Shown here: piece after piece, positions 44,401-55,292 of the stretch | Layout: every line of letters begins with the position of its first letter | How positions within the stretch are numbered: position 1 is the stretch's first letter | DNA from: Calvatia gigantea | Taxonomy: Eukaryota > Basidiomycota > Agaricomycetes > Agaricales > Lycoperdaceae | Assembly (NCBI GenBank): GCA_025093985.1 | Contig: JACAAK010000018.1 | Location: 62,001 to 126,000 of the forward strand | Direction of reading: 5' to 3' | DNA: 64,000 nt | The notes under the pieces: model-generated | The model's input: the letters and a program-made list of their open reading frames with translations, nothing else | What the model was told of the DNA's origin: nothing | Databases searched by the model: none | Program-made: the position numbers and the translations under genes

Positions 44401-44980
44401 AATCCATGTTGGGTATCTTCTGTTCCGTTCCTTGCTAACGTGTCCTTGGACAATCCGCTTGTCTAAGTCAGTTTGGAGTCGAAGACGGGGCTTAGATTTC
44501 CTTGGGATGCCTGGCTTTGATATGTGAAACTAAGCCTGTTCAACTCCTATTTCATGTCAATTCTGAGACTACTTTAACGCCCATTTCAACTTCGGTGGGA
44601 ACAAGTCAGGATCTTATAGTCGAATGAACACCAATGTCCATTGTCCAGGTTTGTTCTGTGCATGATGGCATGACCCAAGATATTTGGGCCGTTGCAGAAT
44701 GTCTAGGTGGATTATTCGTACTGTAAGATGGCGTGCTCATAAACGGGTTGACAATAGGGTGCTCTATTACCCGTATGTGATTACCTCTGTCACAGAGCTG
44801 TCTTGAGTTCCCAAGGTTATTTCACTTTTCGTTTTGGTACTCGATGAGTGACTGGTCACTGATATTGACCTTCCGTTGGGTTCTATCTTGCTTGATTTTG
44901 ATGTAACCCTAGTACTGCAGACCTCCTGATTGTAATTGACTGAATTGGTCCCGGTATGTTTTCAGAGTCCATTTTCTCTG
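41400..44980. other. Low-complexity-like, T/G-rich stretch without genes
   Basis: No open frame above about 100 codons, no motif I trust and no intact repeat. The frames at 42727-43002 (+) and 44453-44196 (-) have no recognisable homology. Texture (T-rich, missing bases relative to related DNA at both ends) matches the neighbouring noisy copies. Confidence 0.45.
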
Positions 44981-44989
44981 TAGGCTTGC

Positions 44990-45700
44990 ATACTGGAAAC
45001 ACCGTCTTGTAAGTGTCTGTGTGTTATGCCCGTCACCAGACCTTTCTTGTTTCGTCTTGGGATAAGTCTCGACGTTTGCCCTTGCGCAAATACCTGATAA
45101 TGAGACAGAAGCGGTATAGACCTCAGATATGTCCTAAGGCTAGTTTGACCTCGGTCATCTCCTCATTTTCGGACGCGTGGCTATCTGGAGATTGTACCTC
45201 CCGATAAGTTTCGGTCACCATATAACATACTATCATGGGAGTTGTTAACCCGGAATTACTTGGTAAACAGCGTTCTATCGGCTGTTCGGACAAGTCCCAA
45301 CCCTCTTAGTCGTCTCTACCCTTCGTTCCTGATAGGGATCTGGGATCGCACTCCTTCTGGGCCCCCCTCTCCCAACGTAATCCCTACCCAACCCAAGTGT
45401 CTACACCTGACTCATAATCCCTTGTATCGCCTGTCCCTCTTGAGAACGACTAGAACTGTCTCCCGACGTGAATCTTAAATATTTACGGCATCTGCTGTTG
45501 CCATTACAGTTGTCGCGTTATAGGCAGTCGCGTGATATTCGACTCCTACGCCAAAGAGTATCGTTCATGTCGACACGATGCATCGTCTGTGTGCTTTAAC
45601 TGTTCATCGGTGAAGTGTGCGCGGATACTCGTTGGAAATAGATTGGGCTGCCATTTACTCATTTTGCTTCTTTAGAGAGACTCAGGGGTTTATTGCAGTA
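44990..45700 (+). pseudogene. BUB3-like relic 1 (heavily eroded)
   Basis: Compressed version of 46730-47640: SVCYA...FLVSSWDKS at about 45016-45070, fragments of FSDAW and the intron gataagtttcgg, gggatctgggatcgcact (compare GSWDRTL), then cgacgtgaatctt and scattered matches to about 45650. Deletions every few bases; no frame survives. It has the same error texture as 40186-41400. Confidence 0.65.
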
Positions 45701-46670
45701 GTTTTAGACGCAAGTAGTTGTTCAGTTGTACACGTAATGACCTTTGTCTAATTGCGTACTTAAGGTGGCAGAAACGAATTCTTGATTACAGTTTTGTCTC
45801 ACATGATGATTCTGTGAGTTCCATGAGTCATCTTACTCCATCTGAATCTACTTAGGTCGTGCTTCAATGTCAAGGTGGCGGAATAGTATCTGTTGCGTGC
45901 ATCTGTACTTCTTAACGTCGATCATTGTAGGTTTGAGCAAAGACAATGAACTTGTATATTTTTTCCTGTTGAGATCGGAATCTAATCTATAGCCACTGAC
46001 CTGGATCTACTTCGCTCGGCCCTTTCCTTATCGAATGCTTTTGCCTCTGAAATTAAGCTCCACTTATTGTCGTGCTCAAGATCAGAATTTGACGTACGTC
46101 GAAGAAGTGTTGTATTTTCGGCTTGTGGCTAGCTTTCTCGGAATGGATTGGTGTCCGTTCGCATGAATGTGTCCTTTGGTCTCCTGGTAATGCATCTCAT
46201 TAGTCTCATCATGTCCATAGAAGCTCGTGAATGATCTTGGTCCTCTATTGACGTCGTATTCGGTACCGATGCTGGGGCCAATACAGGTTCAACGTTAGGT
46301 TTAATAACAGTTATCGTCTGGCAGGAGAGGCATTGCTGTTATCTACTTTGAGGTGCTTGAACCCAATGAGATCCAGTCTTACTTGACTAAGCTGAGCTCC
46401 CCTAATTGTCTATCACCACCAATTCGAAGAGCGGGTACTCCTTTCAAGTTTTCAAGGAATAGAATGATCGTGTGAGCGTTCTCTTACTTTGATAATTGAG
46501 CTAGTGTCCTTCAGATGGTCGTATTCTACCTCGAGGTTTTCATCCTATAACGTCTTAGCATTAAGTCATTGTTCTTTATCGTCAGTGTTGAATCGGTTGA
46601 ATCTTCGCTTCCTACCACTCGTATGGTCATGTTTTTGAAATGCGTCAGGTTCGAAATGTATACCGATTAA
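45700..46670. other. Unassigned, with Copia-related remnants
   Basis: Shares short blocks with the Copia fragment region 29400-30060 (caagttttcaaggaat near 46447, gtcatgtttttgaaa near 46626). No coding sequence. Confidence 0.45.
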
Positions 46671-46674
46671 CAGC

Positions 46675-47893
46675 CTTTAGACGACCACAACACCACCATA
46701 TTGCCATCTCCACCGTTTGACAGCATCTCATCTGTGTGTTATGCACCGACACACCCAGACCGTCTTCTTGTTTCGTCTTGGGATACAGTACGTCGACATT
46801 TGCCGCTTGCGCAAATAACCTAGACTTAATGAAGAACAGACAGTCAGGTATTACGACACATCAGATACTTCGCCAGAACTGAAGGCTAAGTTTGACCATC
46901 GCGCTGCCGTCCTCGCATGCACTTTTTCCGACGACGCGCATGGCTATTCTGGAGGATTGGATACCTCTGTCCGCGAGTAAGTTTCAGGTTCAACTCATAT
47001 AACATTTACTGTTCTGATCATGGGATAGGCTTGACTTAAACACCGAGAAAATTACAAACTTGGGTCAACACAACGACAGTATCTCATGCATGGCCTGGTC
47101 ACGCGAACAAAGTACGCAACAACCCTCACCCTTAGTCCAGTCTTCTAACACCCTTCACAGATTCACTGATAACGGGATCCTGGGACCGCACCCTCCGCTT
47201 CTGGGACCCCCGCCTCTCCTCCCAAACCAGCTCAAACATCCACCTACCCAACACCCGAACGTGTCTACCACCTCGACCTCATAAATCACACCCTTGTCAT
47301 CGCCATGGCTTCCCGCCTCTTCCACATATACGACACCAGAAATATGTCCTCTCCAACCCAACAACGTGAATCCTCGCTAAAATATATGACGCGCTCTCTC
47401 GCGTGTATGCCCGATGGACAGGGCTACGCTACAGCGTCTACTGAAGGCAGGATCGCCGTGGAATACTTCGATCCGGCACCGAACGTGCAAGAGAAAGAAG
47501 TACGCGTTCAAGTGTCACAGACAGACGATTGACGATGTCGATCATGTGTGGCCTGTTAACGCGCTTGCTTTCCATCCGGTGTACAGCACGTTTGCGTCGG
47601 CGGGTTCGGATGGGACAGTGTCGATTTGGGATCATAAAGTCAAGAAGAGGTTGAGGCAGTATCCGAGGTTTAACAACCCAGTTTCTGCGATTACGTTTAA
47701 TAAGGATGGGACGAAGCTCGCGATGGGGGTTTGTTATACGTGGGACGAGGGTGAGACTGGTTTGAAGACGGCACAGCAGCCCATGGTGGTGGTTCGCAGG
47801 CTTGGTGAAGAGGTTAAGGTACGCTTGTTTCTGGTTCTCATTTCTTGCTCCGTCTCACCTCGCTTTTAGCCCAAAGGATGGCCAGGAAACTAG
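46675..47893 (+). pseudogene. BUB3: BUB3-like mitotic checkpoint protein, frameshifted copy
   Basis: WD40-repeat kinetochore/checkpoint protein in origin. Readable order: PFDSISSVCYAPTHPDRLLVSSWD, then ELKAKFDHRAAVLACTFSDD with GGLDTSVRE, an intron of about 53 nt, LNTEKITNLGQHNDSISCMAW, an intron of about 49 nt, LITGSWDRTLRFWDPRL, RESSLKYMTRSLACMPDGQGY, EGRIAVEYFDPAP, KKYAFKCHRQTIDD, PVNALAFHPVYSTFASAGSDG, NNPVSAITFNKDGTKLAMG, then a last intron and stop TAG 47891-47893. These match known BUB3 blocks (TGSWDQT, RRESSLKY, GRVAVEYLDPSP, KKYAFKCHR). One-base frame changes near 47250 and 47493, an unreadable stretch after SSWD, and a ttagacgac where atggacgac would be expected make it a pseudogene as written. 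Confidence 0.82.
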
Positions 47894-49709
47894 ATATGTT
47901 TTATCATACACAGAATACATCTTGTCACATCCACAAGACCTCAAAGTCTTCATACTGTCAGTGAATGAAGTTTGCGCGAAGCCTAGAAGAAATCTATAGC
48001 TCCTATTGACCACGCCCAAGCTCGTCACCAGCCCAGGGCTGCCCCGTCCAATAAATGCAAGGTTGGTGGTTGCTACTCGGTTGATTCTGCGGCAATATTA
48101 AGCTTGTCTTATGTGTATCTTACCGGCTCGCTTGCCACCTCTCCCTGTAAACTTCGTCAAAATTAAAATTCGGGGTCAGATACATTCTCGGAATACTGTC
48201 CGGTTTTTTGTTGGTGCCCTGTGAGAGGGACCCGAATCAGGAAGCTTCGTGAGAGGTGATATTTCTGTACCTACGTCTATCCGAGACGAATTCGAGATCA
48301 AATTCTCCGCTCCATACAACACCTCTAATCCCACGCCCCAGGACTGTCCGATGGAATCTGCGGAAAGTTGGATCTGCTTATTTAGCCGAGCCCTTTTTTT
48401 TTTCTGAGGTGTGTACTCAGAAACGCCAGGATTCATTCACATCCTCTCGTCCATTCCGGAGCCTCAGACACTTCATCAACTTACGGTCGAAAATGCATCC
48501 TATAACGCCATCAACCCCCGGCCAATTTACCACAAGACAGCCACCACCGCTGCGGGAACTGAGTGGATACAACTGAGATCCATTAATTAACGCATTGTGG
48601 CTCTTGGAAGTGTGGGAGAAACAGACGTTTTCCTGCTGGTCCCTGGATGGAAAGGTGGACATTCAGCTGGTTCCCAGGATATGACGGGCAGGCCGGAGAA
48701 CAGCCACTACTCTCGATCCTCTTGTCCGATGCTGTCCTATGAGCCTGCGGTTCTTCCTTACCAAGCCGAGGTTCTTGCGCTGGGACGGGGGAAAAGATAA
48801 CAGAACTCTTACTGAGCGCTGGCGCTGAGTCCTGAGTATGAATCAGAACGTAGTGTTCGACTCGGAGACTGATAAATTAGGGTGTGTCATTTTCCGTATC
48901 CGTCGGTCTCCGAATTAGGCAATGTTTTTAAACTCCTCGGTGCACGAGACCCTGCCAGGATTGCGGTCTTGTGAGGCGGGGAGATGCTACTCTACGGAAA
49001 ACCGGCTCCCATGCGAGTTGACGCGCTTGGTCACTTAGGCAATATTCGTCCTGACCTGTGATATTTTGTATCTCATCAGCTGGAGTGCTGGGATGTGACC
49101 TCTGGCATGGCGGACCAGGAGGTGTTATGCCCTCGTTTTGGCGTCCGAAACGACCCTACCACTCTCTCCGTTCGTGAGCAGAGGAACAAAATTAGTATTT
49201 AAATTCAACGGAACACGAAATGCGATTCGGTACTAAGATCAGATTTCACCTTGCTGTGCCGTTATTCACCATTGCGGGTAAACCTGTCACTTTCCGTACT
49301 CACCGGGTTTGAAATGCTGAACATCCTCATAAATTTAGAAGTAAGTTGGCTTTGGTATTGTGCTATCTTTGGGCCAGAGGAGGCTGTATACACCACTTCT
49401 TTCTTTAAAAGACGGCTCTTCATGCAGGAGCCGTCCAGACCCTCTCATTTTGCAAACATTAGTATTTTATCAACTCCAATGACAACATACGTCCCACAAT
49501 ATGTGAGTAGGTCGACGTGACCATTGAGGCGTTGACGTTTGACCATGACGCAGGGACTACTTGTATCCAATCCGTGCGGTATCGCGACCACCCAAGAACC
49601 CACACAAGGCAGGAGAGGTTATGGTCCACAAGTAAGATCCCTGTACCTCAAGCGCCGCCCAGCCCACTTAATTCTCTCCTCCACCGATTAGGTACCCCCT
49701 ACCCCTCAT
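47894..49709. other. No supportable gene
   Basis: Frames at 48256-48576, 48597-48800 and 49251-49520 carry no motif I recognise. gcgctggcgctgagtcctgag near 48820 resembles 29730-29750 of the Copia fragment region. No TIR or LTR ends identified. Confidence 0.4.
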
Positions 49710-50166
49710 ATGTTTTCCGTTCCTCTGCCTGGCGAGTTCGGCCTCGCGCCAGGCACTGAAATTCCAGGGCTACGACGCGTCGATAATTATCCCTTCACCA
49801 TCTTTCCCGACCTGACACTTGGTCGAAAACAGGGGTTACAGACTGTCGAGCTTACCACTCCCATTCATATTCACGCACCGGATGCACACATCGGAATGAT
49901 CACCACCGTTCCCTGCGGTCAAAAAATTTCGGCCTCGGATATAGTCTTGCTTCTGCACCCCATAGCAGTTTCCCAGCCTGGCTCTGACCACATACACTCT
50001 TATTTATCTGCGGAAATGGTGGGAAAGGTCAAAGACGCGTTCTATCGGCGCAAAGCTGCGGATCAGCAGAGCACCCGCAGTGATGCATGGTCCCGATTTA
50101 TTTTGGGACAGTTCGATGTTCATGGTGAAGAGATGAGGCGGCGGTTCAACGAAAATAGGGTGTGAC
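49710..50166 (+). CDS. Hypothetical protein, 3' end cut by an LTR
   Basis: ATG-initiated frame of 151 residues with ordinary amino-acid composition: MFSVPLPGEFGLAPGTEIPG, TIFPDLTLGRKQGLQTVELT, DAHIGMITTVPCGQKISASDI, YLSAEMVGKVKDAFYRRKAAD, WSRFILGQFDVHGEEMRRRF. I do not recognise a family. The last codons (GTG TGA) lie in the LTR that begins at 50161, so the native C-terminus was probably removed by the retroelement insertion. The start may be internal, since an upstream exon is possible (ag before gtaccccc at 49690). Confidence 0.45.
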
Positions 50167-50823
50167 TGCGTCCGTCAGTCACGAGGCTTCGAAACCAGGT
50201 CCAGGAAGGGAGAGACAGAGGCCGGGAACACAAGAGAACGAGGAGCGAGAGTGATGGCGTCGTTGAAGACAAGAGTTCAGAACGAGCGTGGACTGAGAGT
50301 CAACGAGAGAGCGACCGACAACGAGAGACAATGCTGAGAGAGTTCGGAGCGAGACTTCGAGAGCGAGAAAAGTGGGTATCCAATTACTAGGTGTTGAGCC
50401 TCTACTGGCTCGACTGTATTTATACTGTAGACAACTTGTCCGGTGTTCAATTTCTACGGTTATCTACAAATACTGAATCTGTATAGCAAATGAGTTGAGT
50501 TAGTATAATGAAGGTTAGGCTAGGGAACTGTGGTAAAATGTTGAAATTTTTGAAACACAACGACGTGAATGTGCAACTACGGAGGCGAAGAGTCTGAATT
50601 AGAAAAAAAATGTCGGTAACGAGAAAGATGTGCAGTGAAATTTTATTAAAGTGGGTAGTGGTCTAAAACACGACATATGGCAGGTGAAATGGACAGTTGT
50701 GTAATGAGCGAGGAACGAGCGGATCGGCGACGGATCGATGAATGGTCGGGGTGACGAAATCTTCGGAGGGCGGACTAATTAGTGTGAGATGCTTGTCGGG
50801 TGCTGTTCCGAAGGCAGCCGACA
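50161..50823 (-). mobile_element. Gypsy LTR (putative 3' LTR)
   Basis: Read on the minus strand it begins tgtcggctgcc and ends gcagtcaca, the TG...CA form. It lies directly downstream of the minus-strand integrase end. It contains a minus-strand TATA box (tataaata about 50413-50420), as expected for U3/R. The partner 5' LTR would lie beyond the right edge of the window, so the ends cannot be confirmed by LTR comparison. Confidence 0.6.
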
Positions 50824-50837
50824 TGCAATCTCCACAC

Positions 50838-51608
50838 CTACTGGGGAGTTTTAATACTGACCTCCTGGTCAGTCGGGTGCGTAGGTGACGAAGCGAGAGC
50901 TGTGGATTGAGGTGACGGGATGGAGCGAGGGGTGGCAGTGGTCAATGACAAACCCAAGGGTTGGGGGACTACAGGCAGTTGAATGCCATGTATGACTCGG
51001 AGGGTGTTACGACCCATAGGTTCCGAGCACTGCCCCCAACTATCTACCGGTGGAAGGGCGCACCTTCGGGATACCTTGGTTTCTTGGTCTTTGAGTGTAG
51101 ATAAGCGATGCGAGGAATGTCCGACGTTGATGGATACCAAGTTTGAAGACTTGTTTTCAGGGAGGGGTGGCTCGACATCGTAGGTGTGGTCATCGAGTTG
51201 ATCAGGGGACGCATCTGTGATCTTTGTGAGAGGTATGGCTCGGAGGTCTCGAGGGTGGTAAGGAACAAGGCGGAAGGCAGCGAATCGGAGCTTGGAGATG
51301 GATCCGTCGAGTTCGGAGAGGATGTATGATCCTCCGGTTGTTCGTCGCAGCACGATCATAGGGCCGAAGTAGCGTGGCTTAGTTTTGCTGCCAACGTCAC
51401 TGTCGTAGCGTGAATTTCGTACAAGAACGAGGGTGCCGGGATCGAAGTTGAAGTCGTGGATAGTGTTTTCAAACTTCTTGTTGAACTCGTGTATTGATGC
51501 ATATCTGGCCTTGAGTACCATCTCCTTGACGTGTGCGAGATATATGTCTGTATACTCCGAGAAAGCGCCGAGACAGGGCGAACCCTGCCGACGTCCCATC
51601 ACCCACAA
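50838..51608 (-). pseudogene. Gypsy integrase C-terminal region
   Basis: C-terminal part of a Ty3/Gypsy polyprotein. Motifs: FNFDPGTLVLVRNSRYDSDV, KTKPRYFGPMIVLRRTTGG, YILSELDGSISKLRFAAFRLVPY, the conserved GPY/F-type module after the integrase core in Agaricomycete Gypsy elements. The zinc-binding HHCC region and DDE core are missing, because upstream sequence (51609 onward) turns into unrelated DNA and a BUB3 relic. Orientation and order relative to RT-RNase H (55285-57172) and gag-protease (61740 onward) fit one element. Confidence 0.85.
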
Positions 51609-51999
51609 AAGGAATCCCTGTCACTTGGAACCGTCTTCACTACGACAAGCAACTATATGATTGTACCTTCAATTTCGTTTGAATCAGGTCCTCCCACCGT
51701 GAGCAAATTTTTTTGTATGTAGCCTCCATCTGGGCTATTGCTCGTTAAACTAACATAGTACAAATCTCAACCCGCCTTCGCCATTTTGTCAGCCAACCAG
51801 CGTTGCACCTGAAGCGGCCGCCAAAGAGATTTGGCAAATCTCGCTGTAAACCTACGCACTACAATGGGTTCACCAGTTGCTGGTGACTAGCGACCGGTAT
51901 GGTAGGGGTGCCCCAAAAGCGCCACCTTAAACTTCTGAACAGGAGGGACGTTCACTACCTACTCTTGACATCTCCACCCAAACGAATCGCGTATTGGGG

Positions 52000-52690
52000 C
52001 AAATTCTGCGGTGTCCACGGCTTCTCATTCCCGTTCTCCCGTATGCACTAGTGGAAGACTCCCGAGATTGCATTTCCGCTTCTGCGAGCCCCCCCCCCTC
52101 CCTCCACCTTCTCTCCTCCCGGACCGCCCACCCGTCCACCCATCTGCCCACTCAACACACCTACCACCTCAACCTCATAAATCACACCCTCGTCATCGCC
52201 ATGACTTGTGCTCTCTCGTACGTTTGCCTGGTGGACATTGCTATGCTACAGCACCCGCTGAAGGTATGATCGTTGTGGAGTATTTCAGCCCGGCACCAAG
52301 CTTACAAGGGGAGAGGTGCGTATTGAGGTGTCATAGGCGGACGGTTGATTGGGGGATCCCTATTCATGTGCTTGCTTTCCACCCGGCACGTTCGCACCCG
52401 CGTGTTCGGATGGGACGGTATCGATGGTGGTGTTGGCTCAAGAACATAAATTCAGGAAGCGGTTGATCCAGTATCTGAAAATTAGCGACTTGGTGTCTGC
52501 GATTGCGTTTAACATAGCTGGGGCAAAGCTTGTGATGGGGGATTTTTATCCGCGGGGCGAAAATGAGGTTAATCTGAATACGACGCAGCAGCCAATATTT
52601 GGCCGGGGAACTCGATATGTTTTATCTGATACTCAATATTTTGTTACACCCCACAACTTCCGATGTGTTTGTTTCTTCCAGTGACCAAAG
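52000..52690 (+). pseudogene. BUB3-like relic 2
   Basis: Eroded copy of the 46675-47893 sequence: the block cacctaccacctcaacctca (compare VYHLDLINHTL) at about 52159, EG.IVVEYFSPAPSLQ at about 52263-52305, KCHRRTVD-like cataggcggacggttgat at 52333, SDLVSAIAFNIAGAKLVMG at about 52486-52540, and ttaatctgaatacgacgcagcagcc. Many frame changes. Confidence 0.75.
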
Positions 52691-54390
52691 TGGGCGTGGA
52701 ACCGAAAATATTTTTGTGGTCATGTTCTTGATGGTCAGAGGGCTAGCTTTGGATTAAATTGCTCATTGGAAAATCGGTGAAGAGCAGGTTGTTATAGAAT
52801 CGTTCGGCGTGCTGCGATAGTGGCACTTTTACGGGTGTCGATGAGAAAGCAAAAATACAAGTACGACGAACCCGGTATTCGAACCCGGAAATCACTCGCA
52901 AGGGGTGTGGGCCTTTCCTTTTTTAAGGGGCTGTCCAATATGCACCTCTGATATTTGATGGGTAGATTCGACAACGTACTCCCAGCTGAGGACGCTTCTC
53001 AGATTGGAATCCGTTCCTCTTCCCAACGCCGATGTAGTTGTTGCAAAGTCGCTCTATCCTAGGTCGGACGCATCCTGGGGGTGTCGTTCATTTGTTCGCA
53101 GCGCCTCTCAAGTTGGTTTGGTGGTCTATGGACCTTGAAAGCCTGAGGCCCAGACCGAGCCCCAACTCCATTGAGCAATCTGTCATGTTATGGGGTCCTC
53201 GCAACACCTACTGTTGCCACCTTCGTCGATAGTCAAGACCCACCCCGGAAGTCCGATAGCAGTCGCCGCTGCCCCGACTATTGTTAAGGTACTAGATGCC
53301 CTTACCTGAATGTTTGCCCCTCCCGAGCACCACGCTTTTACACCTCCATCCAACAATATAGGTGTATAAGTTAATGCACTGACAAATACCTAGCCCACTG
53401 ATTTTTGCTACGACACCGACATTACTGTGGCCCAGTCAACGCCCAATCGGTGTCATCGAGGTCCCTCCTCGACAACTGGAAAGCGACCCTTGGGTGAGTG
53501 CCTTGCGTTGCCAAAGTCGCACAACGTTGAACGTTTACCTCCCAGGATTCCCTCCCCTCATAACATATCCTTCAATAACACCCACCACAACGTGTAAATT
53601 CAACTTTGATGCATACTGAGTCAAAAACGTCCGTAATAAACTGCGTGCTTAGCGACTCGACGCTAGAGCCATCCAGTCAACCAATCCACCCGTGTTCACA
53701 ATCCACTCACCCGGATGACAACGCTCACCACGTCAGCTCCAAGGGTTACGGCATTAAACGACGATTTGACACTATTTTGTTCCAGTCGCCTGATTTAATT
53801 TTCAAGCCTAGTTTTCCCTTCCCCCCTTTTGAGGTATGGCGAAAATTCTCCGCTCGTTGTTATTGCACTGTTCGCCATAGACGGTAGGGAGTATGCATAT
53901 ACCTCGACGTCACGTTCAGTGCTGTCATTTTGGTATCTCCGCTGAGGGCTTGCCTTGCACTTCTATCAGACTCATACAAATCCTGACCCAGGACTCGGGC
54001 TATCCCATAGGTGCAGATTTTTGTTCTAGCGCTAGTTTCGGTCAATCCAATTTCTCAAGCGAATTCACGTCACGCTCAAACAAAGTCCATTTGTACTAAT
54101 TTTGGGGTGGCGAACGGTGTAAAATGCTCATTAATTCCTGATCCGACAGGGCGGAAACGACATTATCTGAATATAGATCACCGATAACGAGTAAGGTTGA
54201 CATGGTCATTCCTCCCGGTCAAACCGGTACCGCTTCGGAGGTGTATCCCGTCCTCTCCAATCCATTTAATCACTCACTTGTCATATAGCGTTTTCCAGGT
54301 CTGATGAAAGCGGGGATTTCTGACGTGCCGTTACATCTGAAACTAAGTCGCGAAAGAACTGACGTACTTGTAACCACTCAAAGTCAGGTC
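52691..54390. other. No supportable gene
   Basis: Frames at 53038-53232 and 53606-53887 show no motif. A tRNA B-box-like string at 52870-52885 was considered and rejected. Nothing else is recognised. Confidence 0.4.
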
Positions 54391-54399
54391 AAACAACAA

Positions 54400-55130
54400 G
54401 CCGCATTCACTATCCACTCCTCACACTGCCACCCAAGGGGTCTAGGGCTAAGGCACCTTCCGCTTCTAGACGCCTGCCTCCCCTCCAAACAGCCACCCAC
54501 TTAACACCCGAACACATCTACCACCTCGACCTTATAAACCACGTCGTCGTCATCGCTGTGGCTTCCCATCTCTTCTATCTACACGACACTATAGACACGT
54601 CCTTGCCAACCCAGCAACGCGACTCCTCATTTTAATATATGATGGGCTCCCTGGCGTGTATGTTTGGTGGACAGAGGTACGTTACTGCGTCTACTGAAGG
54701 TAGAACAGTGTGAAGTATCATGTGTTCAGGTGTCATAGGCGGATGATTGATGATGATCCTTGCTGGCGCACTAGTTTTCCGCCCGGTGTATACCACAATC
54801 ACATCGCTAGATCCCAATGGGACGGTATCACTTTGAAATCATACAGCCAAGAAATGGTTGAGAGGGTATCCAAGGTTTAACAATCCGATGTTAGTGATTA
54901 CGTTTAAGAAGGATGGGACGAAGCTTGCGCTGGGTGTCCGTCATACGCGGAATCCAGGGAGAGGCTGGTTTGGGGATGGCGCAATAGCTCATAATAGTTG
55001 TTAGGAGGTGTTTAAAGTGCGTTTGTACTGCTTTTGGGCTACTGCCTCACCTTATCTCGTATTTAGCATAAAGGATGGCTCAGGAATGAGAAACGTTTTG
55101 TGGTATTCAACATACCTTGTCATATCTCCG
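54400..55130 (+). pseudogene. BUB3-like relic 3
   Basis: Traces in order: cttccgcttctagacgcctgcctcc (compare LRFWDPRLSS) near 54460, acatctaccacctcgacctta near 54508, ctgcgtctactgaaggtagaac near 54687, GTVSL-like near 54818, VITFKKDGTKLALGVRH at 54893-54945, then a degenerate last intron and aaaggatggctcagg. Frames are broken throughout. Its last part is inside the exact 403-bp repeat also found at 57686-58088. Confidence 0.78.
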
Positions 55131-55292
55131 ATGCTCAAACCCCTTAGCCTATGAATGGTTGAAGTAGGTCGGAATCCCGGAAGGAGTATGGTTCTCATCA
55201 GTCCACTCACAATCTCGATGCAAATGCAAGGGGAGGGGTCCCGTGAAGTATTTTGTGTCATTGTCGACAAATTGCCCTCCAGCTCTATCGTA
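54890..55292. repeat. 403-bp exact direct repeat, copy 1
   Basis: Identical, as far as I can read, to 57686-58088 (offset 2,796). Contains the end of BUB3 relic 3. Its right end coincides with the first base of recognisable Gypsy RNase H-side sequence. Confidence 0.88.

Noticed and set aside
52860..52950. tRNA-like B box (ggttcgaata type) on the minus strand
   Set aside because: No A box at the right distance, the T-stem pairs only as a local palindrome, and no acceptor stem can be drawn.
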